The position numbers and the translations under genes are program-made. From assembly GCA_041397645.1 (NCBI GenBank), contig JAWKWE010000004.1:1054001-1118000 (forward strand): a stretch of 64,000 bases of DNA, in the 5' to 3' direction. Positions within the stretch are counted from its first letter, which is position 1, and every line of letters starts with the position of its first letter. The stretch is from Hyphomicrobiaceae bacterium (lineage in GTDB: Bacteria; Pseudomonadota; Alphaproteobacteria; Rhizobiales; Hyphomicrobiaceae). Of this stretch, positions 51,906 through 60,818 are shown in pieces. The notes below the pieces were generated by a model. It had not been told where the DNA came from, ran no database searches, and worked only from the letters and a program-made list of their open reading frames with translations.

Positions 51906-51937
51906 TTGGGATGACGAGATTTATCTCGTCATCCCAA
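51906..51937 (+). terminator. Terminator-like hairpin after secA
   Basis: The perfect 15-bp arms TTGGGATGACGAGAT (51906-51920) and ATCTCGTCATCCCAA (51923-51937) lie in the gap between convergent genes. There is no T run, so it could be a bidirectional stem or a dispersed repeat unit. Confidence 0.6.
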
Positions 51938-52029
51938 CAAGCAAAACTGAGACGTGAAGGATGCACGCGCCTAGCGGACGCTGAGTGAAGGACACTGGTT
52001 CTTCTCAGTTTCAGCAGGCCCAAACAGGC

Positions 52030-52599
52030 TTAGTGGCCCGAGCCATTGGCCGGCGTCTCGTGATCCCCGTCGCTGCCGTGACCCGATATGCGATCGGACA
52101 GAGCCAGCAAGACGCTCGAAATCACGAAGACCACGTGAATGATAACGAGCCAGAACAGAACACGCTCGTTATCCGGCGTCACCGCCTTGAGCGACATGAA
52201 CTGCTTAAGCAGCTGAATGCCTGAAATGGCGACGATGGAAGACAGCAGCTTCAGTTTCAGCCCGCTGAAATCGATTGTGCCCATCCAAGCTGGCCAGTCT
52301 TTGTGGCCCGTATGATCGATGCGCGAAACGAAATTCTCATAACCTGAGAAGATAACGATGATGAGGAGGGAGCCGGTCAGCGCTAGATCCACAAGCGCGA
52401 GGACGCCGAGGATGACGTCGGATTCACTCAGCACAAACGCGCCATGCAGAAGATGGATCAACTCGGCCAGGAATTTTACGAGCAGCACAATCAGCGACAG
52501 CGCGAGACCGAAATAGAAAGGCGCCAACAGCCATCGGGAGGCGAACAGCGCCTTCTCCAAAATAGTTTCGATGTGCTTGCCTGCGGAGTTTTCAGCCAT
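52030..52599 (-). CDS. YqhA family (UPF0114) inner-membrane protein
   Basis: A 189-aa membrane protein of the UPF0114 family. Typical sequence is ALFASRWLLAPFYFGLALSLI near residue 18, with membrane helices near 22-42, 63-85, 115-133 and 145-165, and the family hallmark YENFVSRIDHTGH near 85. The C-terminal tail is hydrophilic. The function is unknown. It is 108 bases downstream of the first YafK-type gene and convergent with secA. Confidence 0.9.
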   Translation of the reverse strand: MAENSAGKHIETILEKALFASRWLLAPFYFGLALSLIVLLVKFLAELIHLLHGAFVLSESDVILGVLALVDLALTGSLLIIVIFSGYENFVSRIDHTGHKDWPAWMGTIDFSGLKLKLLSSIVAISGIQLLKQFMSLKAVTPDNERVLFWLVIIHVVFVISSVLLALSDRISGHGSDGDHETPANGSGH

Positions 52600-52707
52600 A
52601 TGCCGGTATCCCGTTGAGATGTGTTGATATGGCTCTAGCCGATCCGCATGGCTCCCTACAAGGCCGCAGCTCGCGCGGTCTCATACAACGTCCCCGTCTC
52701 GCCGGGT

Positions 52708-53958
52708 TTATTGAGCATTGCTCTCTGCCAAGGTGCGCAGTCTTGGCAATATGACGGTCAGCCTCAGGCCGAGGGCGAAGCGTGCCGCCTTGCGCGCGGC
52801 CTGGATGTCCTTCAAAGTCGCGGTCTTGCGGCAGATCCGAAGTGCCCAGCGGCATTTGATGGCCGGCTGAGCCGGTGGCTTTTCGGCTATAGGTTGAACG
52901 ACGGATTTGGGGTCTGTGCTTCTCAGGTCAGGCGTTGCAGCCGCAGGAGCAGCTGCGCCCGTGAGACCCGCCGGCGCAGTTTGCGCATCGGTTTGGGTTT
53001 GCGCTCCCGCGCCCAGGCGCATCGGCGGAGAAATATCGACGGCCGCCGTGCGGACAGGCTGAACAACCGGCGAGGAGGGCGTTACGCCATCGAGCCAGTC
53101 CTTCTGATCTTTGATGGTAGCAATCGTTGTTTGGCAGGCTTCGACAGGTCCGGTGTTAGAGCTGCCCGAGCTTTCAGAAAACGTGTAGCGGCTGCTGCAT
53201 ACGCTAACGTGAGGAATGCGTTTTGTCAGCTCGAAGGCGTCGTAGCCTTCCTTCAGGTTGGCCCAGAATCCCGACCAAGCGGTGGACGGGTGTGATTTGA
53301 CGTTCTCTTCGGTCATGCGAAATGGAAAGACGTGAATTGGCACATCCTGCTGACCGCCATCGATCGCTGATTCCGTGAGCCGGTGGATCTCGTCGGAAAC
53401 GGGATTGGTCATCGCAAAGCAGCCAACGGACGTGCAGCCGCCGTGAATGAGAATATCGGACCCGGTGCGTGCCTCTGCTTGATCATAGATGTTGGGATAG
53501 TTGAGCAGCAGCGAACGTGGCCAGCGACCTGCATGATAAAGCTGGCGCTTGGTGATGGTGTAGAATCCTTCGGGCGCCTGCTTGTCGCCCTCGCGCAGCT
53601 TCGGACCCAGCATGCCGGACCAGTGGCAGATCGGGTAGGTTGCAAACAGCACCATCTGGCCCTGTTTTTCCTTCCAAACCTCCAGTTCGGATTCGGCCTT
53701 GAAGATGCGGATGAGTATGGGGGCTCTAATCGAGACGCCCTTCTGTTTTAGTCGCTCATCGAGAATTGCAACGTCTGGTGTCCCTGGCAGCGGCATGGCG
53801 CCTTGCTCCCACGAGCGCTGGCGTTCGACGCGGTCCGCCGCAACGCCTTTTAGCTCGATGGAGAGCGCATCGGCGCGCCGGGGGGCTGTTATCAGCCCTC
53901 CGATGCAACCGATCAGCGCAAGCGCTATCGGCAGAAGCCGCGCAACTCCCCACGTCAT
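52708..53958 (-). CDS. YafK-type L,D-transpeptidase (1) with long C-terminal extension
   Basis: A 416-aa exported protein. The ATG at 53958 is chosen because the signal peptide (MTWGVARLLPIALALIGCIGG...ADA) begins there; the longer frame reaches 54003. The YafK domain covers about residues 60-270: APILIRIFKAESELEVWKEK, YPICHWSGMLGPKLREGDKQAPEGFY and the active site ILIHGGCTSVGCFAMTN with the catalytic Cys after Gly. Unlike its neighbours it continues for about 140 residues of Pro/Ala/Thr-rich sequence and a basic helical end (CRWALRICRKTATLKDIQ). It is one of three paralogues here. Confidence 0.85.
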   Translation of the reverse strand: MTWGVARLLPIALALIGCIGGLITAPRRADALSIELKGVAADRVERQRSWEQGAMPLPGTPDVAILDERLKQKGVSIRAPILIRIFKAESELEVWKEKQGQMVLFATYPICHWSGMLGPKLREGDKQAPEGFYTITKRQLYHAGRWPRSLLLNYPNIYDQAEARTGSDILIHGGCTSVGCFAMTNPVSDEIHRLTESAIDGGQQDVPIHVFPFRMTEENVKSHPSTAWSGFWANLKEGYDAFELTKRIPHVSVCSSRYTFSESSGSSNTGPVEACQTTIATIKDQKDWLDGVTPSSPVVQPVRTAAVDISPPMRLGAGAQTQTDAQTAPAGLTGAAAPAAATPDLRSTDPKSVVQPIAEKPPAQPAIKCRWALRICRKTATLKDIQAARKAARFALGLRLTVILPRLRTLAESNAQ

Positions 53959-54075
53959 TCGTCGTTCGCCTAGAGGTTTCCCACCCGATTGGATCGACAA
54001 CATACCCGTTCGATAGGATAAGAGTCAGTGTGATTTTATGGCCGCGGACCGGTCTCGTAAGCCCAGGAAAGTCTT

Positions 54076-55005
54076 TCAATTCTTTGCCGAGGTTTGTGGG
54101 CAACGTTCGGAGATTCCCACACCCTGGCTGGGTGAGTTGCCGGGTGAGAAGAGATAGCGCCCTTTGCAAACATTGACCTGCGGTGGCAGGCGGGTGGTCT
54201 CAAACAGGGCGTTGCCGGCCTGAAGGTCGCGCCAAAAGGCGGCGTCTGGGTGATCCTGGTAGTTCGCCAGCCGTTCGGGCGTCATCCGGAAGGGATAGGC
54301 CTGGACCTGGAAGGACGTCTGCCCCTGGTCGAAAGCCGCGTTGATGAGCCGCCATATTTCATCGATCTGCGCATTGGTCATGGCGTAGCAACCGACAGAT
54401 GCGCACCCTCCATGAACCATGAGGAACGAGCCCGTGCGGCCCAAGGAGCGGTCATAGACGTTTGGAAAACCCAGGTTGAACGAGCGATGCCAACGACTGT
54501 TGGGGTTCAAAGACGACCGGGACACTTCATAGAAGCCCTCTGGCGCCTGCCGGTCGCCGGCCTTGAGCTTAGGTCCAAGCCGTCCTGACCAGCGGCAAAT
54601 CGGGTACGTTGCGAAGTGGTGGAAGACACCGTCCCGCGCCATCCACAGCTCCAGCTCGAACTCTCGCTTAAAGATGCGCATCAGAATCGGCGCGCCCTCT
54701 TTCAATCCGTGCGAGGCGAGGCGTTGGGAAAAATCGGCAAGGTCAGGTGCTCCAGGCAGGGCCATTCCCATACTTGCGCGCCAGCGTCGCTCCGTGCGTT
54801 CGAACGCGATCCGGCGTTCATCAGCATCACGCGGCGAAAGTGTGAGCCAGGCTCCGGCTAGGCTGACTACGACGCCTGCGATCGCGACAAGCGTGAGCAT
54901 GACGAGCCGCCGCGGCCAGCGTCGCCGCGATTTGCGCGCGAGGGGGCCTTGTGTTGGCGAGGATGGCCGTGTTTGCGAGTCCCGTGCAGTCATTGCCGGC
55001 ATCAT
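54076..55005 (-). CDS. YafK-type L,D-transpeptidase (2)
   Basis: A 309-aa protein with an N-terminal signal anchor (LVMLTLVAIAGVVVSLAGAWL) after a basic Arg-rich start. The YafK domain follows: APILMRIFKREFELELWMAR, YPICRWSGRLGPKLKAGDRQAPEGFY, and the active site FLMVHGGCASVGCYAMTN. The domain ends near residue 260, and a short tail has VNVCKGRYLFSPG. The start is uncertain: ATGs at 55005, 55002 and 54993 are all possible and none has a strong site. It lies 117 bases upstream of paralogue 1 on the same strand, so a shared transcript is possible. Confidence 0.84.
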   Translation of the reverse strand: MMPAMTARDSQTRPSSPTQGPLARKSRRRWPRRLVMLTLVAIAGVVVSLAGAWLTLSPRDADERRIAFERTERRWRASMGMALPGAPDLADFSQRLASHGLKEGAPILMRIFKREFELELWMARDGVFHHFATYPICRWSGRLGPKLKAGDRQAPEGFYEVSRSSLNPNSRWHRSFNLGFPNVYDRSLGRTGSFLMVHGGCASVGCYAMTNAQIDEIWRLINAAFDQGQTSFQVQAYPFRMTPERLANYQDHPDAAFWRDLQAGNALFETTRLPPQVNVCKGRYLFSPGNSPSQGVGISERCPQTSAKN

Positions 55006-55139
55006 ATCCAAGAACGAGGCAATTTACAGGCCCCGGCATCAAACCAAGGGTTGACCCTCACCAATAAATTCCGGGATGAATGTTGCGATCAACAATGAGG
55101 CTCGGAATCGTGTTTCTGCAATTTAGATGTGAGGATGGA

Positions 55140-55916
55140 GTGACAAGCACGATCCATGTCGTCGTGCGCGCCATGTCGCGAGCACCTGAGTTGGGTGCTG
55201 CGGCCTTCATCCTGCTCGTTGCCATCATGACGGCGGGCGCTTTCGCCTATGAGCGCAAGGACTGTGAACAGGAGAACAAGGCAACGCTCGCCCTGCGCGC
55301 TTGCTCGCAGTTGCTCGACATCGGCGACCTCGATCAGGCAACACGCGCGCGCTATTACCGGCGCAGAGGGGACGCTTGGTTGCATGAAGACGAGCCTAAG
55401 GAGGCGGCTGCGGACTTTAGCCATGCGCTCGCTATAGAACCGGGAAATGTCACAGCCCTGAAGGGACGCGCGCGTGCCAATACGCTGCTCGGCAAGCACC
55501 CCGCTGCCGTTGCGGATTGGAGCGCGATCCTTGCCCAGTCAGAAGATGGTGCCGCGAAAGAGCAAGTCTATCTGGCACGGGCAGAAAGCGAACTGGCTGC
55601 AGGAAAGCCGGATGCGGCGCTTGCCGACTACGCCGTCATCCTCGAAAGCAATCCGACCAGCGTGAAGGCCTACATCGGCCGGGCCAAGGTCTATGGCAGC
55701 TTAAACGACCGCGACAGGGCGTTGGAAGCGTTGGATGACGCGCTCAGAATCGATTCCCAGTCGATCGCCGCATATTTTGCCCGGGGGCAGATGGCCGAGA
55801 GCTGGGGCGATACGCGCATGGCTATAGACAACTATCTGACCGCCTGGAAACTCAATCCGCGGGGGGCATGGGAAGCCCGCAAGGGGCTTCGTCGATTGGG
55901 CGTGGATTTCCCATAA
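55140..55916 (+). CDS. Exported TPR-repeat protein
   Basis: A protein of about 258 aa. The frame is open from 55080; the GTG at 55140 has GAGG five bases upstream, while an ATG at 55173 would start just before the signal (MSRAPELGAAAFILLVAIM). After the signal near TAGAFA, at least four TPR units follow (YYRRRGDAWLHEDEPKEAAADFSHALAIEPGN, described here only as a unit, with repeats of A..DY...L...P). It should be periplasmic and act as a protein-binding scaffold. It is divergent from the YafK-type gene 2. Confidence 0.75.
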   Translation: MTSTIHVVVRAMSRAPELGAAAFILLVAIMTAGAFAYERKDCEQENKATLALRACSQLLDIGDLDQATRARYYRRRGDAWLHEDEPKEAAADFSHALAIEPGNVTALKGRARANTLLGKHPAAVADWSAILAQSEDGAAKEQVYLARAESELAAGKPDAALADYAVILESNPTSVKAYIGRAKVYGSLNDRDRALEALDDALRIDSQSIAAYFARGQMAESWGDTRMAIDNYLTAWKLNPRGAWEARKGLRRLGVDFP

Positions 55917-56034
55917 CTCGTTGTCTCTCTCAATTTTCGGAGAGCGGACAATACGACCAGAGACGGCAGCAACGTCGTGCGGCTAGGATGTGCGCCGCTG
56001 CCTATCGGGGCGGCACGTTTTTTCGCAAGGCCTT

Positions 56035-57150
56035 ATGACTTCTCCAGACCCATTCGAGATCTTTTTGGTGTCCATACCAGGCCTGGAGTCCGTGTTGTGT
56101 GCCGAGGCGCGTGAGAAGGGATTTCGCGGGGCGCATATCATAGCGGGCGGCATTGCGTTCAACGGGCGCTGGCATGACGTCTGGCGCGCCAATCTGGAGC
56201 TTCGCGGGGCGAGCCGAATTCTGGCGCGGATCGGATCGTTCCGTGTGCTTCATCTCGCTCAGCTCGACAAAAGGGCCCACCGCATCGCTTGGCGCGACAT
56301 CTTGCGGCCTGACATTCCGTTCAGCGTGGACGCCGTTTGTCGCTCATCCCGCATCTATCATTCAGGAGCAGCTGCACAACGTATCGCGCGCGCAATAACC
56401 GATGAGATTGGCGCGCCGTTGTCCGATGAAGCGGAAGTCGTCATCAAAGCGCGCATTGAGCGCGACGTGTGCACGCTAGCGGTCGACACCTCAGGCGAAC
56501 TTCTGCACCGGCGTGGCCACAAGGAAGCCGTCAACAAAGCGCCCATGCGCGAGACGATGGCATCGTTGCTCCTGCGCCAGTGCGGATATTCAGGGCAGGA
56601 GCCCGTTGTCGATCCAATGTGCGGTTCGGGAACATTTGTCATCGAAGCGGCCGAGATTGCGCGCGGATTGAAGCCCGGGCGTTCGCGCAACTTTGCATTC
56701 GAGAAACTCGCGACCTTCGATGAGGCAGCCTGGAAGCAGATGCGTTCTGAGTCTTGTGTCGTTGAAACACCGCTTCGTTTTTTTGGCAGTGACAGAGATG
56801 CCGGCGCTATTCGTATGAGTATGGCGAATGCGGAACGTGCCGGCGTCGGTGATATCGCGCAATTCCAGCAACAATCAGTTGAGGAACTCGTTGCGCCGGA
56901 TAGTCCGGCCGGACTTGTCGTTATCAATCCGCCCTACGGCGCGCGCATTGGAGATACGTCGGGCCTCCACGCGCTCTACCGCACACTGGGCGAGAGGCTT
57001 AGCTCGCAATTTCGCGGTTGGCGGGTTGGCCTCGTAACGACCGACGTGCAGCTGGCGCAAGCAACGCGGTTGCCGTTTGCCCCGCCATTCGGTCCGGTGT
57101 CTCACGGTGGCTTGAGAGTGCTGCTTTTTCAAACCGTTCCGCTCGCGTAG
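56035..57150 (+). CDS. THUMP-domain class I 23S rRNA methyltransferase (RlmL-like)
   Basis: A 371-aa enzyme corresponding to the THUMP plus N2-guanine methyltransferase half of E. coli RlmKL, without the RlmK half. The N-terminus has FEIFLVSIPGLESVLCAEA. THUMP lies near residues 55-150, including the stretch ARIERDVCTLAVDTSGELLHRRGHK at its end. The SAM-binding motif is VVDPMCGSGTFVIEAAEIA near 205 and the catalytic motif VVINPPYGARIG near 305. G2445 of 23S rRNA is the likely target by family. The start MTSPDPFEI at 56035 has AAGG upstream; the longer frame lacks homology. Confidence 0.87.
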   Translation: MTSPDPFEIFLVSIPGLESVLCAEAREKGFRGAHIIAGGIAFNGRWHDVWRANLELRGASRILARIGSFRVLHLAQLDKRAHRIAWRDILRPDIPFSVDAVCRSSRIYHSGAAAQRIARAITDEIGAPLSDEAEVVIKARIERDVCTLAVDTSGELLHRRGHKEAVNKAPMRETMASLLLRQCGYSGQEPVVDPMCGSGTFVIEAAEIARGLKPGRSRNFAFEKLATFDEAAWKQMRSESCVVETPLRFFGSDRDAGAIRMSMANAERAGVGDIAQFQQQSVEELVAPDSPAGLVVINPPYGARIGDTSGLHALYRTLGERLSSQFRGWRVGLVTTDVQLAQATRLPFAPPFGPVSHGGLRVLLFQTVPLA

Positions 57151-57182
57151 CTCTGCCCGATTGGGCTGAACTCCCGGTTGGC

Positions 57183-58121
57183 ATGAGGGACTTCAAGTTC
57201 TCAGCCAGCTTAAGTGAGCTTCGGCGCGATGCTCAAGACGCGGAACAACGCCGCCAGCAGAAATTGCTTGCCGATGCAGGTCTCGGCTTTGTGAGCGAGG
57301 GCTTTGCGGATCGCGCCTCACAGATGCGCCAGGGTCTCGACGTTTGGGTCGAGGGGCAGATCAGCAAGTATGATGACGGTCTGGGCGGTTATGATCGCGA
57401 CGGAGACTTCCGGGTACTCTACGTGGGTGCCGATTATGCTCTTGCGCCAGGCGTCTTGGTCGGTGCGCTGGTTCAGGTCGACGACACGCGTGAAGACGTC
57501 AACAAGTCGGATCTGACAGGCAAAGTCGAAGGTACTGGCTGGATGGTTGGTCCGTACGTCGGCATCAAGCTCACCGATAACTTATTCTTAGATGCGCGCG
57601 CCGCTTACGGTACGTCGAGCAACGATATCTGGCTCGACGACAGTGCCGCCGGTTATCGGTCGGCAAGTTTCGATACTGATCGCTGGCTCACAACCGCGAC
57701 GTTGACGGGAAATGAGTACATCGGAAACTTCCGCTTCTCGCCGCAGTTGGGCCTTGCCTACGGGCGCGAATGGTACGGCGATTACTACAACAGCATCGGT
57801 CAGGTTGTCGAAGGTCGGGATATCTCGATTGCCCGCATCAATGCGACCCTTGAAGTCGGCTACCGTTTTGACCTCGTGGATGGCACCATGATCGAGCCGC
57901 ATGTGTCGATCTCGGGGATTGCCAACTTCTCAGGCGACGATCTGATCATCGCGGGCGAGATTATCGATCCAAACGAAAATCGCGCCAAGATCGAAGGCGG
58001 CTTCATCGTGCAGACGCGCGAGGGATATGCGATTAGAGCAGCAGCTGCATACGACGGCATAGGACAAAGCGACTTCGAGGCCTATTCCGGCTCGCTGTGG
58101 CTGAACGTGCCGCTCAACTGA
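57183..58121 (+). pseudogene. Orphan autotransporter beta-barrel domain, no passenger or signal peptide
   Basis: The 312-aa reading from ATG 57183 matches the C-terminal translocator region of type V autotransporters: a helical linker (FKFSASLSELRRDAQDAEQRR), then the barrel from about residue 55 (DVWVEGQISKYDDGLGGYDR, VLYVGADYALAPGVLVGALV, GWMVGPYVGIKLTDNLFLDAR). It ends in alternating residues with a C-terminal hydrophobic strand (SGSLWLNVPLN). No signal peptide precedes it, and the RlmL-like gene ends only 32 bases upstream, leaving no room for a passenger. I read it as a 5'-truncated remnant. A functional protein would need another export route. The frame is open back to 57018, which does not supply a signal. 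Confidence 0.6.
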
Positions 58122-58150
58122 GCGTGAAAGTCCGATCGAGAAAAATAAGA

Positions 58151-58174
58151 AGGGTTGGCAGTTCTGCCAGCCCT
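58151..58174 (-). terminator. Terminator of the third YafK-type gene
   Basis: AGGGTTGGCAG (58151-58161) and CTGCCAGCCCT (58164-58174) pair over 11 bp with one G-T wobble. On the minus strand a T-rich run (TTCTTATTTTTC) follows. It reaches into the stop codon of the gene and lies between convergent genes. Confidence 0.7.
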
Positions 58175-59186
58175 ATTGGTTTCCGGCAAAGTTCGGAGTT
58201 GATATGCCCGGCGGTGTCGTCGCGCCGGCGCTCGTCGCGGAAGACGCCGCTGCCTTGGCGGCCGCAACATCGGCTGGCGTCGGCTCGTTGTCGGGATCGA
58301 CAATGCCCTTCATCTTGTTGCCGGCCGCTACGGTGGTTTCCTGCGGCTCAGGCAGGGGCGTAAACGCGCTGATGACCGGACGCGCAAGCGGTGGACAGGG
58401 ACCTGCGGGATCGGGGCGGCTCTGGGCGACGGCGTTGACCACGTAGCTGCGCGAACAGACGACGACTTCCGGCGGCAAATGATACTTTTCGAAGTGGTCG
58501 TAACCCTGCTTCAGGGTCATCCAGAAAGAATACCACTTGTTCTTTTTCATTTGCGCCAAGCGCGCGTCCGTCATGCGGAAGGGAAGAGCCTGCACCTGGA
58601 AATATGGCTGTCCGGCTTTTAGCGCCTCGCGCGTCAGGCCATAAATATCTTCCATCATAGCATCGGTCATGGCGTAGCAGCCAGCCGAGCGGCACTTGCC
58701 GTGGACCATCACGCTGTTGCCGGTGCGGCCCCAAGACTTGTCGTAGGCGTTGGGATAGCCCAGGTTGAACGACAGGTAGTATTTCGAGTTCGGATTCATC
58801 AGCGCCGGTGTGATGGTGTAGAAGCCCTCAGGCGCCTGACGATCGCCCTCCTGGAGCTTGGGGCCGATCTCGCCCGACCAATTGCAGATCGGGTACGTCT
58901 TGAAATGATAGAAGCGGCCGTCGTCGCGCTGCTTCCAGATTTCTAGCTCGCTCTCCTCCTTGAAGATGCGCACGAATACGGGTGAACTCGGCTGCATGCC
59001 CTTTTTGGCAAGCAGGTTGAGCGTGTCTCTTGAGAGAGGCACTTCAGACGGCGGCGGGATAACGGGGGCACTGGAGCACGAAGCCAAGATCAGACCTGCG
59101 GTCGCAGCCGCGAGCGTGCGCAGCGTCCTGCGCGGCGCGCTGACGGGCCCCGTGTTGAGCCCCGGTCTGGAATAGTGTGCGGTCAA
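58173..59186 (-). CDS. YafK-type L,D-transpeptidase (3), lipoprotein
   Basis: A 337-aa protein. The signal ends in a lipobox (LILASCSSAP), so this paralogue is lipid-anchored, unlike the other two. The domain has SSPVFVRIFKEESELEIWKQ, YPICNWSGEIGPKLQEGDRQ and the active site VMVHGKCRSAGCYAMTD, where the usual HGGC has become HGKC. The C-terminal 80 residues are Pro/Ala/Thr-rich. The start is a TTG at 59186 without a strong site; no ATG precedes the signal. Confidence 0.85.
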   Translation of the reverse strand: MTAHYSRPGLNTGPVSAPRRTLRTLAAATAGLILASCSSAPVIPPPSEVPLSRDTLNLLAKKGMQPSSPVFVRIFKEESELEIWKQRDDGRFYHFKTYPICNWSGEIGPKLQEGDRQAPEGFYTITPALMNPNSKYYLSFNLGYPNAYDKSWGRTGNSVMVHGKCRSAGCYAMTDAMMEDIYGLTREALKAGQPYFQVQALPFRMTDARLAQMKKNKWYSFWMTLKQGYDHFEKYHLPPEVVVCSRSYVVNAVAQSRPDPAGPCPPLARPVISAFTPLPEPQETTVAAGNKMKGIVDPDNEPTPADVAAAKAAASSATSAGATTPPGISTPNFAGNQ

Positions 59187-59520
59187 TGCGTCGTCGCCCC
59201 CAACGTGTCGTGCATCGGTCCATTGCCCACGCGCACACTTGAGGGCCCCCTTTCGTCAGATAGAACGCCCGTCAAAAAAACGCCGACACCACAGGCTTCT
59301 AGGAAAAAAATCTAATACGCCGTTTGGGCGCAGCACAGGTACCTGTCAAGTTCAGTATGTGGATGAATACGGCGCTCCAAGGGCGGCCAAAAGCTAACAC
59401 CTGGCGATGATTGCAGGTAGGTCTGCGGGCAAATCAGCTGTGGTTTATCGGAGACGCGGCGTTAGGTCCCGGCTGGCTTTCGATGGAGTTGCTTAATTCG
59501 CGTGCATCCCAGATGGAGCA
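59187..59520. other. Gene-free interval between accA and the third YafK-type gene
   Basis: About 330 bases with A tracts near 59272-59312 and no credible gene. It should contain the promoter of the minus-strand transpeptidase gene, and the accA transcript ends into it. I see no hairpin of terminator quality for accA. Confidence 0.4.
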
Positions 59521-60489
59521 TTACAGCCGACCGATATTCATGAAGCGGTCTTCGCGCTGCTGGCGAATCTCTTGCGGTGACTTTCCATCGAACTCGGAGA
59601 TGGCGCGGGAAATGGCGTTGCCGGTCGAGGTGATGACCTGTTCGCGATCACGGTGGGCGCCGCCAACAGGCTCGCGGACGATCACATCGATCACGCCGAG
59701 CTGGTCGAGGTCCTGGGCCGTAATCTTCATATTAGTTGCGGCCTCTTCTTTCTTGTTGCTGTCTCGCCAGATGATCGAGGCAGCACCTTCAGGAGAGATT
59801 ACCGAATAGATCGCGTGTTCGAGCATAAGAATGCGGTTGGCCGTGGCGATTGCGATGGCGCCGCCCGATCCGCCTTCGCCGACGATCACGGAGACGACCG
59901 GCACGCCCAGTTTCAAGCAGCATTCGGTCGAGCGCGCGATGGCCTCCGCCTGCCCGCGTTCTTCCGCGCCAATGCCCGGATATGCGCCTGGCGTGTCGAC
60001 AAAGGTTATGACCGGCATGTTGAAGCGGTCGGCCATCTCCATGAGCCGAACGGCTTTGCGGTAGCCTTCGGGCTTGGCCATTCCGAAGTTGTGCTTGATG
60101 CGGCTTTCGGTATCGGAACCCTTCTCGTTGCCAAGAACCATGACCGAGCGCCCGCGGAAGCGGCCCATGCCGCCGATAATGGCTTCGTCCTCGGCGAAGT
60201 AGCGATCGCCGGCTAGCGGGGTGAATTCCTCAATCAGACCTTGCACAAACTCGAGGCAATGGGGGCGTTCCGGGTGACGCGCGACAAGCGTTTTCTGCCA
60301 CGGCGTCAGTTTCGCGTACATGTCCACCAATGCCGATTTGGCTTTTTGTTCGAGCTTGGAGATTTCCTCGGTGATCTGCACGCCCTTGCCTTCGCCTTGA
60401 AGCGCTTTGAGCTCCGCAACCTTGCTTTCCAGTTCAAGGATTGGCGTTTCAAAGGGCAAATAGGTGCGGATGGCGGCTTGCGCGCTCAA
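59521..60489 (-). CDS. accA: Acetyl-CoA carboxylase carboxyltransferase subunit alpha
   Basis: A 322-aa subunit that, with AccD, moves the carboxyl from biotin (on AccB) to acetyl-CoA, making malonyl-CoA. The N-terminal helical part has ETPILELESKVAEL. The crotonase-like core shows RGRSVMVLGNEKG, ITFVDTPGAYPGIGAEERGQ and SVIVGEGGSGGAIAIATANR, with the oxyanion-hole glycines. Length is normal. It depends on the biotin made by the operon 23 kb upstream. Confidence 0.96.
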   Translation of the reverse strand: MSAQAAIRTYLPFETPILELESKVAELKALQGEGKGVQITEEISKLEQKAKSALVDMYAKLTPWQKTLVARHPERPHCLEFVQGLIEEFTPLAGDRYFAEDEAIIGGMGRFRGRSVMVLGNEKGSDTESRIKHNFGMAKPEGYRKAVRLMEMADRFNMPVITFVDTPGAYPGIGAEERGQAEAIARSTECCLKLGVPVVSVIVGEGGSGGAIAIATANRILMLEHAIYSVISPEGAASIIWRDSNKKEEAATNMKITAQDLDQLGVIDVIVREPVGGAHRDREQVITSTGNAISRAISEFDGKSPQEIRQQREDRFMNIGRL

Positions 60490-60818
60490 GGGAGCCTCTC
60501 TCTCGTTCCCGCTTTCTCATCTGGCGCGGGGCTACCATATCATCTGCAACGGCCGCATCTTATTGTTCGCGGACCCGAATTGCGGCTGCGAATTCACCCG
60601 GCTGTCGTCAGGGTGTCAAGGCGGCATGCAGGCGAGATGGTGGGGTGGACAATAAATTCAATAATAACATACGGTTAATGCAAATGGCCCGACGACGACT
60701 GACCGCGATCATCGGGTTGTGAATTGGCATCGGCGGCAGGTACTCCCAGATCAAGGGTGCAAACGACGCACCGGGATGACGCGCCAAGAAAGCGTCGTAA
60801 CAGGCAAGAAGGCTCATA
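60490..60818. other. Divergent promoter region of accA and the aldo/keto reductase gene
   Basis: About 330 bases without a gene. The segment 60650-60680 is AT-rich (AATAAATTCAATAATAAC), the likely accA promoter area. No operator is recognised. Confidence 0.4.

Noticed and set aside
57018..57182. Extension of the autotransporter frame upstream, possibly as a frameshifted fusion with the RlmL-like gene
   Set aside because: The RlmL-like protein is complete to its normal C-terminus, and the upstream reading has no signal peptide or homology.
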